Assembly (NCBI RefSeq): GCF_000275825.1
Contig: NZ_JH719942.1
Coordinates: forward strand, 1,359,268 to 1,423,267
Source: Saprospira grandis DSM 2844
Lineage (GTDB): Bacteria; Bacteroidota; Bacteroidia; Chitinophagales; Saprospiraceae
Reading direction: 5' to 3'
Length of the DNA stretch: 64,000 bases
Part shown: positions 28,367 through 37,189 of the stretch, piece by piece
How positions within the stretch are numbered: the first letter of the stretch is position 1
How the letters are laid out: each line of letters opens with the position of its first letter
Program-made: the position numbers and the translations under genes
The notes under the pieces: generated by a model
What the model saw: only the letters and a program-made list of their open reading frames with translations
What the model was told of the DNA's origin: nothing
Database searches by the model: none

Positions 28367-28446
28367 AAATAAGTGATGTTAAGTGAGGAAGTTGTTATCG
28401 CTCTATTAGATGAGAGAAGCTAGTAAAATGGTGGGCCTTTCGGCAC

Positions 28447-29898
28447 CTAAGCTTCTTCTGGCGCAGACACCAAATGCCCGCGAAGCGTAGCCTGCGTACA
28501 ATCCGTCACTTTTACATAGACATATTGCCCAATTTCTGTATTCTCTCTAGGGAAAACAATCATCTTATTCTGTGAATTTCGACCCGCAAAGTCATCTTCG
28601 CTGCGCTTAGAGACCTTCTCAATCAAGACCTTAAAGGTTTTGCCAATGTCTTTTTTGTTATGCACAAAAGAAATTTGATTTTGCAAGCGAATGATCTCTT
28701 GCAAACGACGCTTTTTTACGTCCAAAGGCACATCATCCTCATATTTTCGGGCGGCCAAGGTCCCCGGGCGCTCCGAATAAAAGAACATATAAGACATACT
28801 GTATTGACTATGCTCAATAATCGAAAGGCTGTCCTGATGGTCCTCTTCGGTCTCTGTACAAAAACCCGCAATGACATCCGAAGAAATAGCGCAATTGGGC
28901 AAAAGCTCATAAATGCGGTCAATCTTATTGATGTACCACGCTCGGTCATAACTGCGGTTCATTTTCTTAAGAATACGGCTGCTACCCGATTGTACAGGGA
29001 AGTGAATATACTCGCAGATGTTTTCATATTTGCCCATATTGATCAGCACCTTATCGGTAATATCTTTTGGGTGAGAGGTAGAAAAACGAATGCGCAAATC
29101 AGGATGAATCAGGGCCGTTTTCTCCAATAAATCAGCAAAATCAACTTGCTCGAGGCCTTCCGGATGCTCCCAATGATAACTATCTACATTCTGGCCCAAA
29201 AGGGTCACTTCCTTAAAACCACGATCAAACAAATCTTGGCATTCCGCCAAAATGCTATAAGGATCACGGCTGCGCTCTCGACCACGAGTAAAAGGCACTA
29301 CACAAAAAGAACACATATTATCACAACCCCGCATAATGGTCACAAAAGCCGTTACGCCGCTATCGCTAAGGCGAACGGGGCTAATATCGGCATAGGTTTC
29401 TTCTCTAGACAAAAAGACGTTGATCCCCTTATCGCCATCTTCTGCAGTAGCAATAAGGTTGGGCAAATCGCGGTAGGCATCGGGGCCCAATACCATATCC
29501 ACCAATTTCTCCTCCTCCAAAAGCTTAGATTTGAGGCGCTCGGCCATACAGCCCAATACCCCAACCAATAGGCCCGGACGCTCTTTTTTGAGCTTATCAA
29601 AAATACGCAAACGCTTACGGACCGTATCCTCGGCCTTTTCGCGAATAGAACAAGTATTGACCAATATCAAATCGGCCGCATCCATATATTTGGTAGAGGC
29701 ATAACCGGCTTCCTGCAAAATAGAAGCAACAATTTCACTATCGCTAAAATTCATCTGGCAGCCATAGCTCTCAATATAAAAACGCTTTTGGCCATCTTGC
29801 CCTTGCGCTTGCAATTGCTCTTTAAAAAACACATCGCCCTGCTTATCTTCGGGCAACATTTTTTTATCTAAGGTGGGATTATCGTTGTACAGTTTCAT
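28447..29898 (-). CDS. miaB: tRNA-2-methylthio-N6-dimethylallyladenosine synthase
   Basis: The 483-residue radical-SAM enzyme adds the methylthio group at tRNA A37. The N-terminal UPF0004 domain holds cluster cysteines, beginning with SYGCQMN (Cys47). The radical-SAM motif CxxxCxxC is in [29 protein letters not shown]-binding domain occupies the end ([22 protein letters not shown]). The start at ATG 29898 ([10 protein letters not shown]) is chosen because the longer frame to 29991 runs through the GC-rich repeat. No other tRNA-modification gene is adjacent. Confidence 0.95.
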   Translation of the reverse strand: MKLYNDNPTLDKKMLPEDKQGDVFFKEQLQAQGQDGQKRFYIESYGCQMNFSDSEIVASILQEAGYASTKYMDAADLILVNTCSIREKAEDTVRKRLRIFDKLKKERPGLLVGVLGCMAERLKSKLLEEEKLVDMVLGPDAYRDLPNLIATAEDGDKGINVFLSREETYADISPVRLSDSGVTAFVTIMRGCDNMCSFCVVPFTRGRERSRDPYSILAECQDLFDRGFKEVTLLGQNVDSYHWEHPEGLEQVDFADLLEKTALIHPDLRIRFSTSHPKDITDKVLINMGKYENICEYIHFPVQSGSSRILKKMNRSYDRAWYINKIDRIYELLPNCAISSDVIAGFCTETEEDHQDSLSIIEHSQYSMSYMFFYSERPGTLAARKYEDDVPLDVKKRRLQEIIRLQNQISFVHNKKDIGKTFKVLIEKVSKRSEDDFAGRNSQNKMIVFPRENTEIGQYVYVKVTDCTQATLRGHLVSAPEEA

Positions 29899-29918
29899 AT
29901 CAGTGTAGGTGCTATTCT

Positions 29919-30096
29919 TTTTTTTGGGGCCTCCCCTCCCTGCGGTCGGGGCGCTATGCTGCGGGGCTCGCAAGACTGCTCGGCCCTGCACAAAACATCG
30001 CCAAGGCTCGTTTTGTTGGGTCTGGCCCTTCGGGCCACCCGCTCCGCAGCGCTAGGCCAAAAAAGGCCTGGCTTTACGGCTTTAGCGCTTGGCTGG
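29919..30096 (+). repeat. GC-rich interspersed element, copy 8
   Basis: TTTTTTTGGGGCCTCCCC start, GGGGCTCGCAAGACTGCTCG core, an ACAAAAC..GTTTTGT stem, GGTCTGGCCCTTCGGGCCA and CGCAGCGCTAGGCC. It sits upstream of miaB and faces copy 9. Confidence 0.83.
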
Positions 30097-30183
30097 GGGG
30101 CAAAGATAATTCATATTTTGGACAAAGGTGACAAAATGGCAGGCTTCTTTTTTATACTGGGCGCCCCAAAGGGGCGCTTTTCT

Positions 30184-30303
30184 TGGCCTAGCGATGGTAG
30201 GCAGTGCGGCAAAGCCGCAGACCAAGGCCGTCAGGCCGCAGGGCCGAGCGAACAGCGAGCTGCCGGACGTAGCGCCCGCAGCTTGCTGCGGGAGGCCCCA
30301 AAA
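30184..30303 (-). repeat. GC-rich interspersed element, copy 9
   Basis: Minus-strand copy ending GCAGCTTGCTGC, GGAGGCCCCAAAA. It contains CAGGGCCGAGCGAACAGCGAGC (reverse of the core, split by stems), GCCGCAGACC and GGCCTAGCGATG. With copy 8 it fills the gap 29899-30305; the 80 bp between them show nothing. Confidence 0.83.
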
Positions 30304-30305
30304 CG

Positions 30306-31637
30306 TTAATCTTGTAGTTCTGCTTTACGGCTAGCTACTGAGCGTTCTTTGCTTGGCCACAGCGGTTTTTTGCCACTTTCTTTAGCCTGAAAATACTGAT
30401 GAATAAACCGAAAACTTTGGAGCAGCAAGATCCCTAAAAAGTGTAGGGCAATGCTCCGATAGCGGACAATTGTGCCCAAATTGACCACCAAAAGGCCTAT
30501 CAGCAGGAGGTTGCTCAGGGCATAAAAAAACATAAAATAAAAGATAGGAGAACGCTTTGGGGGGGTTCTGCCTTTGTTTAGGCCCAGAAAAAAAAGCAGC
30601 CAAAAAGAAAGAATTTCTAGGGCGGCGGCTAGCTGCAAGCTGTCTTTGACATTCCAAATGAGGGGACGAAAACAGACATTAAAAAGCGCTTTGGGGAGAT
30701 AGGCAAAAAAGCTAAAAAAATTGGGCTCCCAGCTAGTTGCCTGGCTAATAACAGAGCCGCCTTTTTCCGCCAAAAAAGCGCTCTGGCGGTTGGCCAATAG
30801 CTCTAGCGGAGAAAAATAGCCCGTCATTTCCAAGGCAAAAAGGCCAAGTCCCAAAAGAGCATAAACGGAAAGGTAGGCTCGGAGGGGCTGTTTTTTAAAG
30901 AAAAAAGGCAGCAAACTAGCGGCTGTCAGGGCCGGAAAAGCAAGGCCCAATAGATAGGTCCGAAAAACGGCCAGGCCCAAAACCCCTAGGCCCAAAAAGC
31001 AAAACGCCCTTTTCCAAGCCTGCCGATAATAAGCATCTAGGCCCAACAATAGCCCACTAATAGACAAATAGACCCATACATCCTTATGCAAACCCGAGGT
31101 CCAAAATAACATAGAAGGCATAAGAAAACAAGCAATTTGCAGCAGCCGAGGCGGCAACTGCAGATGCCGATTTAGCACCCAATAAAAATTGAGACTGGCA
31201 AAAAGGCCCAGAAAAGCCACAAAAAAGCCATGCAAAAAATAAGATCCCGCCGAAAAAAACTGCGGAATAGCATGAATATGCACCAAGGCATAAGTACCAA
31301 AATCTCGCCGTATAAACCCCCCATCGGGATACAGATAAACCTCGGCGGCAGGAAGAACAGGCGCCTGCCCCGTCCAGCTCCCCCAATAATAATCCCAATA
31401 GGGCCAAATCGTCTGCGCAATAAGCTGGCTTTCCTCAAAGTACAAAAAGGTATCGCCAGCATCAAAATACTCTAAATGTAGCTGCCCATAAATAGCCCCC
31501 AGCCCTAAGCGCAAAAAAAAGAGCATAAGGATTATTTTGGGAGAAATTCCCCACTGCTTAAAACTGCGCCCCTTCATAATCCAAAGGGTCGCCAAACAAG
31601 AATAAACAATAAATAAGAGGGCTAAAAGCATAGCCAT
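30306..31637 (-). CDS. polytopic membrane protein, possibly glycosyltransferase-like
   Basis: The protein has about 443 residues with ten or more hydrophobic segments from MAMLLALLFIVYSCLATLW onward. The segments EYFDAGDTFLYFEESQ, with an acidic pair after the second helix, and SMLFWTSGLHKDVWVYLSISGLLLG resemble integral-membrane GT-C glycosyltransferases, which carry an Asp-rich first loop. No clear family signature was found, so this is only a possibility. Start codons at 31637 or 31631 both fit; a longer frame to 31670 has no support. The next gene upstream on the same strand is pcm, 75 bp or more away. Confidence 0.65.
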   Translation of the reverse strand: MAMLLALLFIVYSCLATLWIMKGRSFKQWGISPKIILMLFFLRLGLGAIYGQLHLEYFDAGDTFLYFEESQLIAQTIWPYWDYYWGSWTGQAPVLPAAEVYLYPDGGFIRRDFGTYALVHIHAIPQFFSAGSYFLHGFFVAFLGLFASLNFYWVLNRHLQLPPRLLQIACFLMPSMLFWTSGLHKDVWVYLSISGLLLGLDAYYRQAWKRAFCFLGLGVLGLAVFRTYLLGLAFPALTAASLLPFFFKKQPLRAYLSVYALLGLGLFALEMTGYFSPLELLANRQSAFLAEKGGSVISQATSWEPNFFSFFAYLPKALFNVCFRPLIWNVKDSLQLAAALEILSFWLLFFLGLNKGRTPPKRSPIFYFMFFYALSNLLLIGLLVVNLGTIVRYRSIALHFLGILLLQSFRFIHQYFQAKESGKKPLWPSKERSVASRKAELQD

Positions 31638-31745
31638 TTTGTTTAGGGATGATAAACTTGAGCAAAGCAAGCTTAATGCAAATAGAATTTGGGGAAGAGG
31701 TAATTTTGCTTTTTTACGTAAAAAAAACGGTCCTAGATGTCCGCA

Positions 31746-32405
31746 CTACTTTCTTTGCAAAGGCAGGGCGCCCTTCAAAAAAGGAACAAAACGGCAGGGA
31801 CCACAATCCTCATACTCAAAGGTTTTTTCCCCTTTGCGTTCTATAACAAACATCCGCTGCTGCCCCTGAAAAAGCAAGGGTAAGACCATCCTTCCCCCAA
31901 TTTTTAATTGAGCTAATAATTGTTTTGGAATCTGTTCGGCAGCACAACTCATCAAAATGCCATCATAGGGCTGCGCTAAAGGAGGCAACTCGCTTGCATC
32001 GCCAAAATAAGAACGTAAATTTTCTAGCTTTAGCGCATCAAAACGCTTTTTTGCCGCCAACTGCAAGGCCTCTTGCCGCTCGTAGGTATCTAGCTCGGCC
32101 CCCATTCTTTGCAAAATGGCCGCCTGATAACCCGAACCCGTTCCAATTTCTAAAATGCGCTGCCCAGCGCTTAGCTCCAACAAACTACACTGCCAAGCCA
32201 CCGTAGAAGGCTGCGAAAGCGTTTGCCCCCCACCAATAGGTAGCGCCTGATCCTTATAGGCCAATTCCTCAAAAGCAGAGTCTACAAAAAAATGCCTTGG
32301 CACACTCCCTATTGCGGCCAGAACCTCTGGACGAAAAGCCATTTTTTTTTGCAATTGCTGCAAAAGCTTTCGCCGCATCCCCTTATGTCTGTAGGTATCT
32401 TGCAT
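31746..32405 (-). CDS. pcm: protein-L-isoaspartate O-methyltransferase
   Basis: The 219-residue enzyme methylates isoaspartyl residues so that damaged proteins can be repaired. The family blocks are VPRHFFVDSAFEELAYKDQALP, read here in two parts, then GGGQTLSQPSTVAW and the SAM-binding motif ILEIGTGSGYQAAIL. MSCAAEQIPKQLLAQLKIGGRMVLP closes the methyltransferase fold, again in parts. The length is normal. It acts in the cytoplasm. Confidence 0.94.
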   Translation of the reverse strand: MQDTYRHKGMRRKLLQQLQKKMAFRPEVLAAIGSVPRHFFVDSAFEELAYKDQALPIGGGQTLSQPSTVAWQCSLLELSAGQRILEIGTGSGYQAAILQRMGAELDTYERQEALQLAAKKRFDALKLENLRSYFGDASELPPLAQPYDGILMSCAAEQIPKQLLAQLKIGGRMVLPLLFQGQQRMFVIERKGEKTFEYEDCGPCRFVPFLKGALPLQRK

Positions 32406-32532
32406 AGAGGGCTATGCTTTTAAATAAAAATTTAAATGTATTAAATTTTGATAACCTGCTTTTTAGCTAGTTAATTACTGCAAGTTCAAATTTAACCCTT
32501 TTTTTAAGCTTGGCCAAGCAATGCCAAACAAA

Positions 32533-32565
32533 AAAAGCCAAGGCTCCTTACTGCCTCGGCTTTTA
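32533..32565 (-). terminator. rho-independent terminator
   Basis: On the minus strand AAAAGCCGAGGC pairs with GCCTTGGCTTTT, with one mismatch, and a T-run follows. It closes the transcript of the exported protein at 32606. Confidence 0.65.
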
Positions 32566-32605
32566 CCCTTGTTCATAACACTAAATAAATCTAACTCTTT
32601 TGCGT

Positions 32606-33007
32606 CTAAAGCGCCGATTTATCTACAGTCTGTAGCTTCATCCCCTTGGGGAGCTGTACTTTTATCTTCAATTGCTCGTCCAAAATTTGTCCCCGCAAAA
32701 TTACCTGATGGTCCATCTTAGGCATGTACAAAACCAAGCCTTTAGGCGTCTCTTTTTGTACAATATTATAACGGCCAATCATCACCAATTTCTTCAAAAT
32801 GGCCTCGCTCACATTCTCCGCAATCACTTCGGTGGTAATCCGAACTTGATCCTCTTCCCAATACTCAATTTCTACCTCTGCCGCAATTTCTAAACTAACC
32901 CCAGCCGCAGCCAATGGCAAACTCTGTACTAGCGTCTTTGTAGATTGTGCCCAAGAAATTTGTAGCGCAAAAAAACAACAGCAAATTAGTATAATAATAT
33001 GTTTCAT
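32606..33007 (-). CDS. small exported protein of unknown function
   Basis: The 133-residue protein has a signal peptide (MKHIIILICCCFFALQISWA). The mature part is predicted to be mostly strands: VEIEYWEEDQVRITTEV, a short helix (EAILKKL), then paired strands ending KLKIKVQLPKGMKLQ in outline. This resembles small Bacteroidota envelope proteins related to the DUF2807/auto-transporter-like adhesin head, but the match is weak. No lipobox. Confidence 0.65.
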   Translation of the reverse strand: MKHIIILICCCFFALQISWAQSTKTLVQSLPLAAAGVSLEIAAEVEIEYWEEDQVRITTEVIAENVSEAILKKLVMIGRYNIVQKETPKGLVLYMPKMDHQVILRGQILDEQLKIKVQLPKGMKLQTVDKSAL

Positions 33008-33316
33008 CTTATATATCGTCTTGAAGTAACTTTATTTTCCCATGGAGACTAGCTCCCTTTTTACTCAGGCAAATCTAAAGGCATTTTTTTACTTAGACAA
33101 ACTTTAAACAAAATAAAATTTTAACAAACCCCCAAAATTTAGCTTTTTCGGCTTTTTATATTTCCACAAAACGAGATTATGTAAAATTTTATTTCAAGCG
33201 TTATGTTTTTACTAGAATTTAGCTGTCTCCCTTTTTCGGCCCTCAAAAAGAAATATTTTCTTTAAAAAAACACTGCCTAAACATTAGGTTTACAATCAGT
33301 TGCTTTTTCTGCTGTT
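33008..33316. other. AT-rich intergenic stretch
   Basis: About 300 bp of AT-rich DNA between a minus-strand and a plus-strand transcription unit. No gene or clear hairpin terminator was seen. Promoters for the flanking genes may lie here but no good TTTG/TAnnTTTG pair was identified. Confidence 0.4.
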
Positions 33317-33497
33317 GTTTTGGGGCTGCCCACTCGCTTCGCTCGGGTCGGGCCATTGCGCAGCTCGCAGGTCTGCTCGGCCCTGCAGCGCTTTCAGCGC
33401 TTTGGTCTGCCGCCTGCGGCGGCCCTGCTACAGCCCCTCAGCCGCGTCGCTGCGCTCCTTTGCGGCGGCTTCGCCGCCTGCTGGACCAAAAAAGGCG
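33317..33497 (+). repeat. GC-rich interspersed element, copy 10
   Basis: TTTTGGGGCTGCCC start, ACTCGCTTCGCTCGGGTCGGG, CTCGCAGGTCTGCTCGGCCCT, GCAGCGCTTTCAGCGC stem, GGTCTGCCGCCTGCGGCGG and CCCTCAGCC. The 3' end carries two additional stems. Confidence 0.85.
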
Positions 33498-33572
33498 ATA
33501 TATAGCCTAACTTCTGTATCTTGTGCCCCCAAGAGCGCCCATTTTGCGCCCCTTTACTGAAGTCCTTTTCTT

Positions 33573-34991
33573 ATGAGTAGTTTGCATTTTCCCAATTTAC
33601 AGCAGTTTATCAATTGTCCCAAAGAGTTTTGGCTGGCCCAACAGGCCAAAACGCCCCGCCCCCGCCTGCCCTACCCCCTGGCTCCCGAGCTCCGGCAACT
33701 GGCCGCTCAACGGATCGAGCTGCAAGACCAAGATCCTGTCTGGGCTAGCTTTGGCCCCTGGCGAGCCACCGTAGATTTTATTAAAGCTAGTCCCAATCAT
33801 CCCGATCAAGTTCGCCTTTATTTTGTTCGGGCCTCGGGCTCGGTCTATTCGCCCAAACATGGCTTTAAAGAGAAATACCTCAAGGAATGGGCCTTTAATT
33901 ATCACCTCTTTTGTCTGGCTGGCTATGAAGTAGAACAATGCTATGCCATCTGGATCGATAAGGATTATCGCTACCCCGGCGGAGAAATTCCCCCCAAACG
34001 CCTGCTCAAAATCCACCCCCTAGGCCAAGAACTTGCCGAGCTCAGAGCCGAAACCGCTCTGCTCATGCAAAAGGCCGAGGCGCTCCGCCTCCAAAAAACA
34101 GCCCCCAAATGGGATGGCCAAAGCTTTTGCAAAAAGAAGCTGGCCTGCCCCTTTATTCAAAAATATCACGGCCAAGAGATTCCAGAGTTTAGCATTTTTC
34201 AACTCCCCCGCCACCGCCTAGATCGGCCACCTTTGGAGCAAGCCCTGGCCCAAAAAAAATGGGACCTCAAAGATTTAGATCCCAAACTGCTGCCCGAACG
34301 CTGGCAGCTCCAACAACAATCAGCCAAAACGGGCCAAGCTCAGGTAGATGTTCCCGCCCTAAAAGAATGGTTGGCCCAACTCGAGTTTCCCTTGCAGGCC
34401 CTAGATTATGAGGCGGTCAATCCAGCCGTTCCCTTTATTCCCCATAGCCGCCCCTTCCAACATATTCCCTTTCAGTTTAGTTGGCAAGTTTGGACCAATC
34501 AAGAAACTGAGGATATTGTTTCCACCAACTTTTTGGCCCAAGATAAAAAAGAGCCCACCACCGGCCTTATGCAAGCCCTCTTAGATGCTGCCCAGCCCCA
34601 AGGCAGCATTTTGGTCTGGCACAAAACCTTTGAAAGAGAACGCAACCGAGAACTCGCCAAACGCTATCCCGAACATCGAGATTTTTTATATAGCCTCAAT
34701 GAGCGCTTAGTGGACCTAGAAGAAATTGTGACCAAAGGCCTATATATAGATGCTAAATTTGAGGGCCGTAGCTCCCTCAAAAAAGTACTGCCCGTTTTGC
34801 TTCCCCAAATGAGCTATGATGATCTCCCCATTGCCGAGGGCCTAGCCGCTGCCGATGCTTGGTGGCAGTTGGACCAACAGCCGCCCCAAGAGCAAGCCAA
34901 AACCCGCCAAGCCCTAATCGATTATTGCCAACTCGATACCTTCTCCCTAATTAAGATGGTCCAGCTCCTTATGCAGAAATTTGGGGAGTAG
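33573..34991 (+). CDS. DUF2779 protein, Cas4-like N-terminus plus nuclease-like C-terminus
   Basis: The 472-residue protein has the DUF2779 block LQALDYEAVNPAVPFI, then RPFQHIPFQFSWQVW and an ILVWHKTFERERNREL segment. This resembles a DEDD-type exonuclease fold, with the acidic residue in DYE and the later DYCQLDTFSLIKMVQ as possible metal ligands. The N-terminus, FINCPKEFWLAQQ, and the later SFCKKKLACPF supply cysteines arranged like those of the Fe-S cluster in Cas4/RecB nucleases. The likely role is nucleic-acid processing; no CRISPR or other defence gene is adjacent. Its C-terminus is followed by a repeat-derived region. Confidence 0.82.
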   Translation: MSSLHFPNLQQFINCPKEFWLAQQAKTPRPRLPYPLAPELRQLAAQRIELQDQDPVWASFGPWRATVDFIKASPNHPDQVRLYFVRASGSVYSPKHGFKEKYLKEWAFNYHLFCLAGYEVEQCYAIWIDKDYRYPGGEIPPKRLLKIHPLGQELAELRAETALLMQKAEALRLQKTAPKWDGQSFCKKKLACPFIQKYHGQEIPEFSIFQLPRHRLDRPPLEQALAQKKWDLKDLDPKLLPERWQLQQQSAKTGQAQVDVPALKEWLAQLEFPLQALDYEAVNPAVPFIPHSRPFQHIPFQFSWQVWTNQETEDIVSTNFLAQDKKEPTTGLMQALLDAAQPQGSILVWHKTFERERNRELAKRYPEHRDFLYSLNERLVDLEEIVTKGLYIDAKFEGRSSLKKVLPVLLPQMSYDDLPIAEGLAAADAWWQLDQQPPQEQAKTRQALIDYCQLDTFSLIKMVQLLMQKFGE

Positions 34992-35000
34992 TTAGGTTCC

Positions 35001-35275
35001 GAGACTGTTTAAAATTTTGTGTGCGCCCTTTGCTGCGCCTAGGGACAAGCCCCTAGGCTAACTTTTTCAGACAGCCCTCTAAAGAGGGCCTTTGGATAAG
35101 GTTCTTCTCTGCGATAACAACTGAACAAAGTCTTGTATATCAAGAGTTTAGGCCCTAAAAGAGGGCTGACTCCATTGGATTAGCCTAGGGGCTTGTCCCT
35201 AGGCGACTATTGGCCAAATCCCAACAAGCTAAAGGCCCAAATTTTATTCTAATACAAAAAATCCTGAACAGTCTC
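35001..35275. repeat. MITE-like element with nested inverted repeats
   Basis: The outer ends are GAGACTGTT (35001) and AACAGTCTC (35267-35275). Inside them lies a longer inverted pair: CCTAGGGACAAGCCCCTAGG near 35038 and its complement near 35193. A third small pair is CCCTCTAAAGAGGGCC. No open frame fits a transposase. A diverged relative lies at 62514-62712. Confidence 0.7.
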
Positions 35276-35638
35276 TACCCAGCTAGCAAGCAGACCTACT
35301 CAGCTAGCAAGCAGACCTACTCAGCTAGCAAGCAGACCTACTCAGCTAGCAAGCAGACCTACTCAGCTAGCAAGCAGACCTACTCAGCTAGCAGCCAGAC
35401 CTACCCAGCTAGCAGCCAGACCTACCCAGCTAGCAGCCAGACCTACCCAGCTAGCAGCCAGACCTACTCAGCTAGCAGCCAGACCTACCCAGCTAGCAAC
35501 CAGACCTACCCAGCTAGCAGCCAGACCTACTCAGCTAGCAGCCAGACCTACCCAGCTAGCAGCCAGACCTACCCAGCTAGCAGCCAGACCTACCCAGCTA
35601 GCAGCCAGACCTACTCAGCTAGCAGCCAGACATAACTT
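35276..35638 (+). repeat. 21-bp tandem repeat array (17 units)
   Basis: Seventeen direct units of 21 bp follow each other without spacers. They vary only at two sites: TAC[C/T]CA and A[AG/GC/AC] before CAGACC. One frame (with a TTG start inside the preceding element at 35210) stays open for 141 codons and would encode heptads of the type Y-(P/S)-A-S-(K/S/N)-Q-T. There is no convincing start site, and a second frame is also open, so translation is doubtful. Early units carry AAG, later ones AGC, as expected of stepwise expansion. Confidence 0.9.
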
Positions 35639-35704
35639 TTGCCCTTTTTCATTTTGTTACATTATTTCCATTTTTAACGATTCCCTAACAATTGGAGGCC
35701 AAAA

Positions 35705-35906
35705 TCCTATTCCTGCAGCCTAAAGGCCGCAGCCAATCTTGTTGGGCCATCATTTTGTTCGCCGCAGGAGCTTAAAAGCCCCTGCTTCATTGGAGACAGG
35801 CGAAAGCATTCGGTTTTCAGGTCTTGCGGCTTTTAAGCTGCAAGCCATGGGACCGCTAAAAGCTTGCTAATTGGGCCCTAATCTGGCTGTGGGTTTCAAC
35901 CCGCAG
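35705..35906. repeat. cluster of small hairpins
   Basis: Several 20-22 bp palindromes occur close together: CTGCAGCCTAAAGGCCGCAG, CTTGCGGCTTTTAAGCTGC.., and CTGTGGGTTTCAACCCGCAG at 35887-35906. They resemble the hairpins near 39140-39325 and 48066-48230. No gene is seen in 35640-35910. Confidence 0.6.
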
Positions 35907-35913
35907 ATCTATA

Positions 35914-36060
35914 TATCCATCCTACAGGCCCGAAGGGCCGCAGGCCTAGCGATGTGCAGCAGTGGCCCGCAGGGCCAGACCGAGCCGCTGAAAGCGGCGA
36001 AGGGCCGAGCGAACAGCGAGCTGCGAAACGTAGCGCCTGCCGCAGGCAGGAGGCCCCAAA
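35914..36060 (-). repeat. GC-rich interspersed element, copy 11
   Basis: Begins TATCCATCCTACAGG and contains GGCCTAGCGATG, GGGCCAGACC, the CCGCTGAAAGCGG stem, AGGGCCGAGCGAAC and ends AGGAGGCCCCAAA, just before the end of the GT2 gene. Confidence 0.83.
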
Positions 36061-36069
36061 CCCTTCATC

Positions 36070-37188
36070 TTATCGCCATGAACGGCCTTTCCATTGGTAA
36101 TTTTGAGGGAAAAGCGAGGCCGTGCCGACCAGCACAATATAAAGCAGGTGAGCAAGCAGGGCAGGCCAGAAAATGCGGAGGAGTTGGCGGCGCTGAAAAA
36201 AGCGGCTAGCACTAGACAGCAGGCCATAATCGGCTAGGGCTTTGAGGGCCCATTGGCCGAGGACCCAATAGGGCGAAAAGCCGAAAAACAGGGCGATACT
36301 GCTGATAAAAAGGGAGCAAGAGAAGGCCCAAACGAGGCCCAATTGTAGTTCGGTTCGGCGGTCTTTGTAGGCGCCAGATTTGGAGGACCAGCGGAGGCGT
36401 TGTCGCCAAAAAGCGGCATAAGTTTGCACGGCGGGAGTTTGCACAGCGGCCTCTAGGCTTTTGACAAAAGTGATTTGTTGGGGGTATTTTTCAGCTACTT
36501 TTTGCAAAAAGAGCATATCGTCGCCAGAGGCGAGCTGGTCCATGCCGGCAAAGCCGTTGAGTTCGATATATCGGGCCTTGGGGTAGGCCATATTGGCCCC
36601 ATTGCACATCCGCATATATTGGCCATTAATGCCAGCGCCCGTGATGGCCATCATGCCCATAAAATCGAGTGCCTGGGCTTTTTCCAGAAAGCGATTGTGA
36701 TAAGAAAAGAGGACGGGAGCGGCCACAAACTGCATATTTTCTTGCTCCATCGGGAAGCAAAGTTGTTTGGCCCAAAGAGGCGGCAATTGGCAATCGGCAT
36801 CGGTAAAAAGTAGGTATTCGCCTTGGGCGGCGGCAATAGCTTGGGCCAGAGCGGCCTTTTTGCCCAGGCCCTTTTGCAGGGCAATAATCTGCAAGCGGTC
36901 GTCTTGAAAGCCTTGGGCAATGCTGCGGGTCGCATCTTCAGAATGGTCATCCACCAGAACAATCTCCATCAATTCGGGGGGATAATCTTGGGCCAAGAGA
37001 GAGCGGAGGCAGCTTTCAATATGCTCCTCCTCATTTCTGGCAGCCAAGACAATGCTAATCTTCTTTTTCGGCTGATAATTGGGGTTTAAAAAAGAAGGGG
37101 CCAGCCTTGCCCAAAAAAAGCAATAGCTGGCCATTAATGCGCCGTAGCCGAGGCTAAGAAAAAGAATTAAGCCGTAGATATAGAGCAT
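36070..37188 (-). CDS. family 2 glycosyltransferase (membrane, processive type)
   Basis: The 372-residue enzyme has an N-terminal membrane helix (residues 3-27), then a GT-A domain. It opens with ISIVLAARNEEEHI, has VLVDDHSEDAT for nucleotide binding, the DxD-like LFTDADCQLPP, and the QRLRW motif (from FWRQRLRWSS) typical of processive or lipid-linked GT2 enzymes. Two or three membrane helices close the C-terminus. It probably transfers sugars onto a lipid or polysaccharide at the inner membrane; the product is unknown. It starts 1 bp after the M48 peptidase gene and so belongs to its operon. Confidence 0.92.
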   Translation of the reverse strand: MLYIYGLILFLSLGYGALMASYCFFWARLAPSFLNPNYQPKKKISIVLAARNEEEHIESCLRSLLAQDYPPELMEIVLVDDHSEDATRSIAQGFQDDRLQIIALQKGLGKKAALAQAIAAAQGEYLLFTDADCQLPPLWAKQLCFPMEQENMQFVAAPVLFSYHNRFLEKAQALDFMGMMAITGAGINGQYMRMCNGANMAYPKARYIELNGFAGMDQLASGDDMLFLQKVAEKYPQQITFVKSLEAAVQTPAVQTYAAFWRQRLRWSSKSGAYKDRRTELQLGLVWAFSCSLFISSIALFFGFSPYWVLGQWALKALADYGLLSSASRFFQRRQLLRIFWPALLAHLLYIVLVGTASLFPQNYQWKGRSWR

Positions 37189-37189
37189 A

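Noticed and set aside
28660..29571. Long open frames antisense to miaB (156 and 141 codons)
   Set aside because: They are shadows of a strongly conserved coding gene and have no recognisable product.
29899..29991. N-terminal extension of MiaB
   Set aside because: The 31 added residues are translated repeat sequence, and the family N-terminus begins at ATG 29898.
35276..35638. Possible CRISPR array (regular repeats)
   Set aside because: The 21-bp units are contiguous with no spacers, and no cas gene is in the window.
35210..35638. Protein-coding gene for a YxASxQT heptad-repeat protein
   Set aside because: The only start is a TTG inside a MITE-like element, with no promoter or signal peptide. 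It is kept as a repeat rather than a gene, though translation is not excluded.
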